NCBI GenBank assembly: GCA_017397605.1
Contig: JAFQII010000247.1
Coordinates: 1-10,101, forward strand
Origin: Clostridia bacterium
Lineage (GTDB): Bacteria; Bacillota; Clostridia; Oscillospirales; CAG-382
Length of the DNA: 10,101 bases
Direction: 5' to 3'
Below are positions 1-6,727 of the stretch, in pieces; position 1 is the first letter of the stretch, and every line of letters starts with the position of its first letter. A program made the translations under genes and the position numbers. The notes under the pieces were generated by a model that was given only the letters and a program-made list of their open reading frames with translations, searched no databases and was not told the origin of the DNA.

Positions 1-587
1 ACCGCGTGGATCTGTACAAAAAAGACGGCGTGACTTATGTCCGCGTCGTGGACTACAAGACGTACAGCAAGTCGCTCAAAATGGATTATGTGAGAGAATA
101 CGGTCTGGACGAGCAGATGCTTTTGTATCTGTTTGCTTATTGCAAATCAAGTGCCGCCGACGGGGAAGTTTTTGCCCCCGCAGGCGTGCTGTATGACAAG
201 GCGGCGCTGCCGTTTGTTGCCGAAACGGGCAATGAATCTCCCGAGGAGCTCAAGGAAAAGCAAGACGCCGAGCTCAAGCGCACGGGCATCATTCTGGAAG
301 ACACCGAGATCGCGCTTGCAATGGACCGCAAGGCAAGCGGAAAGTATTTGCCTGTCACGTTTGACGAAAACGGCATTCTCAAATCGGGCAAGGGCACGTT
401 GACGGAGAGCGGCTTTGCCGAATTGCGCGATCTGCTGGAGACACAGATTTTGTCTCTTGCGGAATCGGTGTTTGACGGCGATATGGACGTCAGACCGTTG
501 ATTTTGGATGACCACCACGACGCTTGCCATTATTGCAACATGAAACCCGCTTGCCGTTACTGCGGCAGTGAGAAAGGAGACGAGTAA
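1..587 (+). CDS. addB: AddB, C-terminal part (ATP-dependent nuclease/helicase subunit B), 5' end outside window
   Basis: This is the C-terminal nuclease domain of AddB, partner of AddA in the helicase-nuclease that resects double-strand breaks for RecA-dependent repair. The frame is open from the window edge: bases 1-5 fit the end of an Asp codon plus Arg, giving the (I)D-R-V-D lead-in typical of the domain. Counting from the GTG at base 6, the PD-(D/E)XK core D16-Y-K18 is followed by a GLDEQMLLYL helix at about residues 33-42, matching the family's conserved Q-x-x-x-Y region. The tail has C174-x2-C177-x5-C183, the usual three C-terminal cysteine ligands of the AddB 4Fe-4S cluster. The fourth would lie upstream, outside the window. 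C186 is an extra cysteine. The GTG at 6 is internal to the domain, so it is not the gene start. addA follows 2 nt after the stop. Identification is firm from the motifs and the neighbour. Confidence 0.93.
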   Translation, partial: RVDLYKKDGVTYVRVVDYKTYSKSLKMDYVREYGLDEQMLLYLFAYCKSSAADGEVFAPAGVLYDKAALPFVAETGNESPEELKEKQDAELKRTGIILEDTEIALAMDRKASGKYLPVTFDENGILKSGKGTLTESGFAELRDLLETQILSLAESVFDGDMDVRPLILDDHHDACHYCNMKPACRYCGSEKGDE

Positions 588-589
588 GT

Positions 590-3500
590 ATGCCGAGCTG
601 GACACCGTCGCAACAAAACGCGATCGACTCCCCGCGCAAAAATCTGATCGTCTCTGCGGGCGCGGGGAGCGGCAAAACGACCGTGTTGACGCAGCGAATC
701 TTAAAAAAACTGCTTGCAAACGAGGATCTGACCGATTTTTTGGTTGTGACCTTTACCAAAGCAAGCGCCTTTGACCTGCGCGACAAACTGCACGAAGAGC
801 TCTCCGAGCTGATCAAGGATCATCCCGAAAACAAGCATTTGCGCAAACAGCTGTATCTGTTGCCCAATGCGCATATCAGCACGATTCACTCGTTTTGCTT
901 GGAGGTTGTGCGCACCAATTTTCAGACACTCGGCATTTCGCCCCGCGTGCGCATGGCAGACGAAGAAGAAACCAAGATGATCGCAAAGGACGTTATGGAG
1001 ACGGTCATCGATGCGTTTTACGAGTCCGACAACGAGTTGTTTGGACTGCTGGCAGATACGTTTTCGGGGCAAAAGGACGACGGACCGCTTTCGGAAACGA
1101 TGTGGGATCTGTACGGCAAGCTCCGCGCTTATGCGGACTATTTCGGCTGGCTGGAAACGCAGGCGAACGCGATGCTGGACGATGCAAAAAGGATGCAGGA
1201 AGGCTTGTTTGCTACCGCCATCGGCAAAAAACTGCAAGCGCGTCTGACCGAATGGTTTGACGACCTCGCGCAGGCGGCTGAAAGATTATATACGTTTTCC
1301 TCGGGTGCGTTTGAAAACGCCAACCCGATCGAGATCGCGTCGCTTTGGCGGGAGCATGCCAACCGTCTCAAAAACGCGGTCAAAAAGGATTACCGAACGT
1401 TTTTGCAGGCGGCAGAGGACTATCGCGGCGAGTCATTTGGCAGACTGGTATTTGGCAAAGCCGCATCGTCGGACAAAGAATATTTCAAGGGCGAGCGCGA
1501 CCGTATCAAAAAAGAGATCGACCGTATTCTGGACAGCTTTGCGACGGGCAGTGAGGCGGGCTTTGCGTTTCAATGCCTGCAAACAGGCAGGGTACTGCAG
1601 GCGATCGGGCTGTTTTTGTCCCGATTTGAGGATTTGTTTGCCGAAGCCAAACGCGACAAGGGTGTGATCGATTTTTCCGACGCAGAGCATTTTTTGTACA
1701 AGCTTTTGGTCACAGACGGCAAAGAAACTGCGCTGTGCCGTTCTCTGCGCAATCGGATCACTGAGATTTTTATTGACGAGTATCAGGACGTTTCGCCGTT
1801 GCAGGACGAGCTGTTTTCGCTGTTATCGCGCGGAAACAACCGTTTTATGGTCGGAGACGTCAAGCAATCCATTTACCGTTTTCGAAACGCGTACCCCGAC
1901 ATCTTTTTGGGATACAAGGATACGTTTGCGGACTATACGGAGGGCATGCAGGAAGCAAGCGCCCGCATCTTTTTGCGCGAGAATTTCCGAAGCGGCGAAA
2001 AGATACTGCGCTTCGTCAATCTGCTGTTTGAAAAAGCGACCGCAGGAACGCCTTACGCGCGGGAATACGAGGGCGAGGAATTGGTGTTTGCCAAGCAAAC
2101 GCAGGCAGAGCAATTGCCGGTTACCGTTGCCGTCGTTCCGCACAGCGAGCGCTCGCATGCGGCTGCCGCAGAGACCGAAGCGGACTATATCGCCGAGGAG
2201 ATCCTGCGTTTGATCGAGCACGGCATCAAAGAAACCAAAAACGGTACGGAAAGGTACCGCTACAGCGATATCGTGCTGTTGTTCCGTGTGCTCAAGGACT
2301 CGACCGCGGTTTATGAAAACGCGCTCAAAAAGCGCGGGATTCCTTATACCGTCACCAAGCCCGAGCCGTTTTTTGACCGTCCCGAGATCATGCTGATGAT
2401 GGCGGTACTGGGCGCGATTGACGATCCGACGGACGATATTTCGTTGTTTGCGGCGATGCGAAGCCCGATGTTTGGGTTTGATGCCAACGAGCTGTATCAG
2501 CTCCGTATGCGTTGCCGCGACGGCTCGTTTTACCGCAGTGTCATGCAAAGCGCGGAGGATGGCTCGGAAAAATGCAGGGACTTTTTGGAATTCTTGCAGG
2601 ACTGCCGCGCAAGCGCCGAGGGAAAGACCTGCCACGCGTTTTTGTGGGAGCTGTACACCAAAAGCGGTATGCTGCACAGCTGTACCCAAAAGGAAAAGAA
2701 AGGGCTCATGGCGCTCTATGAATACGCACGCTCGTTTGAGCAGACGGGTTTCAAAGGACTGTCGGGCTTTATCTCGTATCTGAACACTGCCAAGGAAAAA
2801 GGTGTTGAGCTGACAAGCAGTACCGACGGAACGGCGGGCGATTGCGTCACGCTGACGACGATTCACCGATCCAAAGGGTTGGAGTATCCTGCGGTGTTCG
2901 TCTGCGCCGCGCACAAGCAGTTGTTTGCCGCCCGGCCGAGTGTGTACACGCTGTTGCGAAACGACGGATTGTTTTTTAAGTTGCGGGATTATGACCGTTT
3001 GGTGGAGATCAACACGCTTCCCAATCGTTACGCGATGATTGCGGAGCGCGATGCCGAATTGGGCGAGGAGCTTCGCAAACTGTACGTCGCCTGCACGCGT
3101 CCGAGAGAACAACTGTATATCACGGGCGCGGTCTCGCAAAAAGCGTATGACAACGGCAACTTCAACCCGCGCGCGCCGAAATGTCTGCTGGACATCGTTC
3201 TTTCGATGGCGTGCGGAACGACCAGCGACGCGTTTGAGCTGATCGAGATTTCGCGCGAGGAGGTCGGGTTCCACCACGCGGTTCAAAAAGAGCAAAGGCT
3301 GACGGAAGCGATCCCGTTTTTGACCGAAAGCACCAAGTCCGCGATTCTGTACACCTATCCGCATAAGAGCAATCTGCCTGCAAAGGTATCGGTTTCCGAG
3401 CTCAAAGAGACCGTTTCGCACGCGGAGGTGGTGTACGAAGCGGCCCGTATCACGCGCGCGCCGTCGTTTATGAGCGAAAAAGCGGCTATTTCTCCCGCAC

Positions 3501-3982
3501 AGCGCGGAACAGCAAACCACGTTTTTTTGCAGTTCTGCGATTTCGACCGCGTTTGCAAGGACGGCATCGAGCAGGAAATCAAGCGGTTGCAAAATACGCG
3601 GATGATGACTGCGGAGCAGATTGCATTGCTGGACAAGCAAGGGCTGGAAACGTTTTTTGCAAGTGATCTGTTTGCCAACATGCGCACAAGTAAGCGGTTT
3701 TACCGCGAGCAACGCTTTTCGGTCCGCATGCCCGCAACGCTGTTTGGCGGCGGCGAGCAGGAAACCGTGCTACTACAGGGTGTCATCGACTGCTTTTTTG
3801 AAAACGAGGATGGCACGATCACCGTTGTGGACTACAAAACCGACCGTGTGGCCGACGGCGCACAACTGCGGGAACGGCACGCACTGCAGCTGCAATGCTA
3901 CCGCGACGCGGTTGCTTCCATGACGGGCAAAACCGTCAAAAACACCGCGATCTGGTCGTTTTGCTTAAACAAAGAGGTATAA
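590..3982 (+). CDS. addA: AddA, ATP-dependent helicase/nuclease subunit A
   Basis: AddA is the UvrD-like 3'-5' helicase and second nuclease of AddAB. All helicase motifs are visible in its 1130 residues: Q motif near Q8-Q9, Walker A A23-GAGSGKT-T31, motif Ia T54-F-T-K, Ic at H95-C103 (STIHSF), Walker B I395-DEYQD400, motif III G422-D-V-K-Q426, motif IV E464-NFR467, motif V I758-HRSKGLE765, and motif VI L831-YVACTRPR839 with the arginine finger. The C-terminal RecB-type nuclease domain has H977, D1067, D1081 and K1083 (VVDYKTD), so both the helicase and the nuclease should be active. The protein is somewhat shorter than the roughly 1230 residues of B. subtilis AddA, with no motif missing. The ATG is preceded by AAGGAG at 574-579 inside the end of addB, 10 nt upstream, which supports coupled translation. 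The family acts in the cytoplasm on DNA ends. Confidence 0.97.
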   Translation: MPSWTPSQQNAIDSPRKNLIVSAGAGSGKTTVLTQRILKKLLANEDLTDFLVVTFTKASAFDLRDKLHEELSELIKDHPENKHLRKQLYLLPNAHISTIHSFCLEVVRTNFQTLGISPRVRMADEEETKMIAKDVMETVIDAFYESDNELFGLLADTFSGQKDDGPLSETMWDLYGKLRAYADYFGWLETQANAMLDDAKRMQEGLFATAIGKKLQARLTEWFDDLAQAAERLYTFSSGAFENANPIEIASLWREHANRLKNAVKKDYRTFLQAAEDYRGESFGRLVFGKAASSDKEYFKGERDRIKKEIDRILDSFATGSEAGFAFQCLQTGRVLQAIGLFLSRFEDLFAEAKRDKGVIDFSDAEHFLYKLLVTDGKETALCRSLRNRITEIFIDEYQDVSPLQDELFSLLSRGNNRFMVGDVKQSIYRFRNAYPDIFLGYKDTFADYTEGMQEASARIFLRENFRSGEKILRFVNLLFEKATAGTPYAREYEGEELVFAKQTQAEQLPVTVAVVPHSERSHAAAAETEADYIAEEILRLIEHGIKETKNGTERYRYSDIVLLFRVLKDSTAVYENALKKRGIPYTVTKPEPFFDRPEIMLMMAVLGAIDDPTDDISLFAAMRSPMFGFDANELYQLRMRCRDGSFYRSVMQSAEDGSEKCRDFLEFLQDCRASAEGKTCHAFLWELYTKSGMLHSCTQKEKKGLMALYEYARSFEQTGFKGLSGFISYLNTAKEKGVELTSSTDGTAGDCVTLTTIHRSKGLEYPAVFVCAAHKQLFAARPSVYTLLRNDGLFFKLRDYDRLVEINTLPNRYAMIAERDAELGEELRKLYVACTRPREQLYITGAVSQKAYDNGNFNPRAPKCLLDIVLSMACGTTSDAFELIEISREEVGFHHAVQKEQRLTEAIPFLTESTKSAILYTYPHKSNLPAKVSVSELKETVSHAEVVYEAARITRAPSFMSEKAAISPAQRGTANHVFLQFCDFDRVCKDGIEQEIKRLQNTRMMTAEQIALLDKQGLETFFASDLFANMRTSKRFYREQRFSVRMPATLFGGGEQETVLLQGVIDCFFENEDGTITVVDYKTDRVADGAQLRERHALQLQCYRDAVASMTGKTVKNTAIWSFCLNKEV

Positions 3983-3983
3983 C

Positions 3984-4526
3984 ATGAAACAACAAAACAA
4001 ACGCACAAAAAAACATATTGACAAGCGCATGATCGTTCCGTTTTTCGTCTGCGTCGCGCTTTTGGCGGTGCTGGCGGTGGCGATCGTCTGGTCATTGCTG
4101 ACGGACGTCGAGCAGATCGCGGAATCGTATGCCAACGCCATGCTGAAAAACGATGCGGATGCAGTTTATGCGATGTATACACCCGACGCGATCTCGTATC
4201 TGTTGCGCGAGACGGACATGACCGAAAAGGAGATCAAGCAGAATCTGCGGCACAAAATGTCGCTTTGGCTGTCCGGGAGCGTGACCAAGGAGACCGGAAC
4301 CGTGACCGATGTTGACGTGTCGCTGGTTTCCAAAGAGAACGTTCCGCGTGAGACGGTCACGGAGCTGGAGGACAATTTCGGCGTCAACGCGCAGAGCGCA
4401 AAATGCCTGACGGTTGCTTACCGCGCCGAGGGCGAGAAAGGAAGCAAGGACGGTGAAATGACCGTCTACGCCGTCAAGATCGGCGGAAGATGGTATCTCT
4501 ACGACCTGCAGATGCTGTTGGGATGA
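3984..4526 (+). CDS. Small membrane-anchored protein, unknown function (possible NTF2-like extracytoplasmic domain)
   Basis: This 180-residue protein was not recognised as a named family. A basic N-terminus (residues 1-15, eight Lys or Arg) precedes one strongly hydrophobic segment at about 17-39, then a hydrophilic domain of about 140 residues. That layout predicts a signal anchor with the C-terminal domain outside the membrane. There is no lipobox: C23 sits inside the hydrophobic stretch without the usual context. The start of the outer domain (ESYANAMLKNDADAVYAMY, about 47-65) and its end (VKIGGRWYLYDLQ) resemble the alpha-helix plus beta-sheet pattern of small NTF2-like or DUF4878-type domains. 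This is a resemblance by eye only. The ATG lies 1 nt after the addA stop, with AAAGAGG at 3971-3977 about 6 nt upstream. Its stop overlaps the next gene's start (ATGA at 4523-4526). A role at the cell envelope would fit the two wall-related genes downstream, but is inferred. Confidence 0.8.
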   Translation: MKQQNKRTKKHIDKRMIVPFFVCVALLAVLAVAIVWSLLTDVEQIAESYANAMLKNDADAVYAMYTPDAISYLLRETDMTEKEIKQNLRHKMSLWLSGSVTKETGTVTDVDVSLVSKENVPRETVTELEDNFGVNAQSAKCLTVAYRAEGEKGSKDGEMTVYAVKIGGRWYLYDLQMLLG

Positions 4527-5476
4527 ACTGCAACGAACTGCACGCTTTTTTGCAAAACGGACTTACGGACGGCGTTTTTCCGTGTTACGCCGCCGCGACG
4601 GGGGAGTGGACTTCCTTTGGCGGTTACCGCGCGCTGTTTCCGCAGAAAGAAATACTGACCGAGGACACCTTGTTTGATATGGCGTCGCTGTCCAAGCTGA
4701 TCGGTACGACCTGCGCGGCGTTAAAACTCATCGAGCAGGGAAAACTGAATCTCGACGACACCGTCGGCATGTTTTTTGAGGACTGCCGCGGCAAGGAACA
4801 TATCACCGTGCATCAGCTGATGACGCATTCGTCGGGCATCAAACCGCATTTTCCGCTGTGGCTGCGCGGCATCGAAGCGCGTGATGCAGTGCAAGAAATC
4901 CTGCGCGAGCCGTTGGGGTATGAGACGGGTACGGAAGTTGCCTATACCTGCATGGGATACATTTTGTTGGGTAAAATGCTCGAAGCACTTGAGCAAGAGC
5001 CGCTGGATCTCATTGTTCGGCGTCTTGTATTTGACCCTCTCGGCATGCAAAACAGCTTCTACAACCCGCCGCGCGAGCGCCTTTGTGCCGCGACGGAAGG
5101 GGAGATCTGCGGTGTGGTGCATGACGAAAACGCACGCTTTTTGAACGGCGTTTCGGGCAACGCAGGCGTGTTCTGCACGCTCGGCGATGCGGTGACGTTT
5201 GCGCGGATGATCTGTGCACACGGCGGCGGCTATTTGCCGCGCGAGCTGTTTGATATGGCGGTGCATAATTATACCGCGGGCTGCGGGGAAGACCGCGGAC
5301 TCGGGTTTCAGCTTTGCTCATTTGGGTACGGCCACACGGGCTTTACGGGCACGTCGATCTACGCAAACGGCGAAACCTACGCCGTTCTGCTGACCAACCG
5401 CGTCCACCCGACGAGGGAAAATGGAAAGCTCGCGCCGTTCCGCAGAGAATTTCACAAAAAGATTTTTGGAGTATAA
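4523..5476 (+). CDS. Beta-lactamase-fold serine hydrolase (class C/S12, PF00144-like), probable peptidoglycan-peptide hydrolase
   Basis: This 317-residue serine hydrolase belongs to the class C beta-lactamase/penicillin-binding fold. It shows the nucleophile motif S55-L-S-K58, a LMTHSSG block that normally follows it, Y141-T-C143 at the YxN position, and H271-T-G273 in HTGFTG at the KTG position. The Cys at the third place of YxN replaces the usual Asn or Asp. I start it at the ATG at 4523, which overlaps the upstream stop as ATGA and begins where family-like sequence begins. An in-frame ATG at 4490 would only add 11 non-hydrophobic residues inside the previous gene. No signal peptide is visible from either start, so it looks cytoplasmic. 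Its partner NamZ follows after 3 nt. In B. subtilis, namZ sits in the MurNAc-recycling cluster with a hydrolase of this fold (YbbE/AmiE, a muramoyl-L-alanine amidase), so cleavage of muropeptide side chains is a reasonable inference. A general esterase or D-aminopeptidase remains possible. Confidence 0.88.
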   Translation: MNCNELHAFLQNGLTDGVFPCYAAATGEWTSFGGYRALFPQKEILTEDTLFDMASLSKLIGTTCAALKLIEQGKLNLDDTVGMFFEDCRGKEHITVHQLMTHSSGIKPHFPLWLRGIEARDAVQEILREPLGYETGTEVAYTCMGYILLGKMLEALEQEPLDLIVRRLVFDPLGMQNSFYNPPRERLCAATEGEICGVVHDENARFLNGVSGNAGVFCTLGDAVTFARMICAHGGGYLPRELFDMAVHNYTAGCGEDRGLGFQLCSFGYGHTGFTGTSIYANGETYAVLLTNRVHPTRENGKLAPFRREFHKKIFGV

Positions 5477-5479
5477 ACG

Positions 5480-6625
5480 ATGAAACGCACCGTACAAAAC
5501 GGCATCGACAATTTGCATCAAATTCTTCCGTCCCTGCAGGGGGCGCGCGTGGGGTTGATCACCAATCCGACGGGTGTGGACAAAGCTTTGCGTTCCACGA
5601 TCGATATTTTGCACCGTGCGGGCGTGTTGTCCTGCCTGTTTTCGCCCGAACACGGCGTGCGCGGCGATTTGCAAGCCGGTGCGCACGTAGAAACGTACAC
5701 CGATACGGCGACGGGGCTTCCCGTCTACAGCACATATGGCGGAGATGTGCATATTCCGAAAGAGATTCTGGACAATTTGGACGTGGTGGCATTTGACATT
5801 CAGGACGTGGGCGCGCGGTATTATACATATATGTATACGCTTTCCTACGCGATGGAAGACTGCGCCGCGGCAGGCAAGCGCATGCTTGTGTTTGACCGCG
5901 TCAACCCCGTCGGCGGCGTGCGTCCCGAGGGAACGGTGCTGGAACGCGAGTATTCCTCGTTTGTCGGGCGCTATCCTTTGGCATCGCGCCACAACCTGAC
6001 CATGGGGGAATATGCGCGCTACATCAACGACACCGAGCACATCGGCTGTGATCTGACCGTCGTGCCGGTTACGGGCTGGGACCGCGACTGCTTTTTTGAC
6101 GAAACGGACCTCATCTGGGTTCAGCCGTCGCCAAACATCCCGACCGTAGACAGCGCGTTCGCGTACCTCTGCACCTGCCTTGCGGAAGGCACCAATCTCT
6201 CCGAGGGGCGCGGAACGACGCGCCCGTTTGAACAAATCGGTGCGCCGTGGCTGAATGCACAGCGCGTTGCAGATGCAATGAACGAGCAAAAGCTCCCCGG
6301 CGTGCTCTTCCGCCCGTGCTGTTTTACGCCCGTGTTTTCCAAGCATGCCAATCAGATGTGCCGCGGCATTATGGTGCACGTCACTGACCGCCGCGCGGCG
6401 AAACCGTTTGAAACGGGCATGCGGCTGTTCGACTGCATCAAAAATACGCACGCGGAGTTTTCATTCCTCCCGCCTTACAAAGAAGGCGCGCATGCGTTTG
6501 TCGATCTCCTGCTGGGAACCGACGCGTTCCGAAAAGATGACTTTGAGCTTGAAACATTTTTAAAAGAACAGCGTGACAAAGTCGCCGCGTATGAGCAAAA
6601 GATCAAGCCGTATTATTTGTATTGA
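5480..6625 (+). CDS. namZ: NamZ-like exo-beta-N-acetylmuramidase (DUF1343)
   Basis: This is a DUF1343 protein of 381 residues. The founding member, B. subtilis NamZ (YbbC), removes MurNAc from the non-reducing end of peptidoglycan fragments. The family blocks appear in order: GLITNPTG at 25-32, SPEHG with E57-H58 (the conserved acidic residue proposed to be catalytic), FDIQDVGARYYTY at 105-117, DRVNPVGG at 139-146, HNLTMGEYAR at 171-180, PSPNIPTVDS at 216-225, and NLSEGRGT at 239-246 followed by RPFEQIGAPW. E242 in the last block is another acidic candidate. B. subtilis NamZ is secreted, but here the protein starts directly at the domain (MKRTVQNGIDNLHQ) without a hydrophobic leader, so it is predicted to be intracellular. 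The ATG at 5480 has GGAG at 5468-5471, 8 nt upstream. It is the last gene before the terminator. The family call is firm; the activity is by homology. Confidence 0.9.
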   Translation: MKRTVQNGIDNLHQILPSLQGARVGLITNPTGVDKALRSTIDILHRAGVLSCLFSPEHGVRGDLQAGAHVETYTDTATGLPVYSTYGGDVHIPKEILDNLDVVAFDIQDVGARYYTYMYTLSYAMEDCAAAGKRMLVFDRVNPVGGVRPEGTVLEREYSSFVGRYPLASRHNLTMGEYARYINDTEHIGCDLTVVPVTGWDRDCFFDETDLIWVQPSPNIPTVDSAFAYLCTCLAEGTNLSEGRGTTRPFEQIGAPWLNAQRVADAMNEQKLPGVLFRPCCFTPVFSKHANQMCRGIMVHVTDRRAAKPFETGMRLFDCIKNTHAEFSFLPPYKEGAHAFVDLLLGTDAFRKDDFELETFLKEQRDKVAAYEQKIKPYYLY

Positions 6626-6663
6626 AAAAAGCAGCAAGGAGCATCGGCTCCTTGCTGCTTTTT
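6626..6663. terminator. Bidirectional rho-independent terminator between convergent operons
   Basis: A perfect 12-bp stem (GCAGCAAGGAGC at 6631-6642 pairing with 6647-6658) closes a 4-nt ATCG loop. Five A residues (6626-6630) lie on the left and five T residues (6659-6663) on the right, and they can extend the stem. After a short GTG another T run follows at 6667-6671. The first A after the stem base belongs right after the namZ stop (TGA at 6623-6625). Read on the - strand, the A run becomes a T tail, so the same hairpin can also stop the right-hand operon, whose last stop lies 64 nt away. Confidence 0.93.
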
Positions 6664-6727
6664 GTGTTTTTACGATACGGTAAACTCGGTATACGCACCG
6701 CAGTTTTCGAGGCGGTGTTCCGATCGC

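Noticed and set aside
1823..3712. A 629-codon open frame on the - strand inside addA
   Set aside because: It lies in codon register antisense to a gene with every AddA motif, and its product is Arg/Gln/His-rich without recognisable motifs. Codon bias explains it.
1..3982. AddAB as a phage-defence island component
   Set aside because: No other defence, mobile or phage genes lie nearby, and the motifs are those of the standard repair enzyme.
4490..4522. Upstream in-frame ATG for the serine hydrolase
   Set aside because: It would overlap the previous gene by 37 nt, has no properly spaced ribosome binding site and adds no signal peptide. The ATGA overlap at 4523 is the better start.
4523..5476. 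Antibiotic-resistance beta-lactamase
   Set aside because: No signal peptide, Cys at the YxN motif, HTG instead of KTG, and pairing with NamZ point to a housekeeping hydrolase rather than a secreted resistance enzyme.
5318..6451. A 377-codon open frame on the - strand across the hydrolase and namZ
   Set aside because: Antisense in register to two clear genes; it has no motifs or convincing start.
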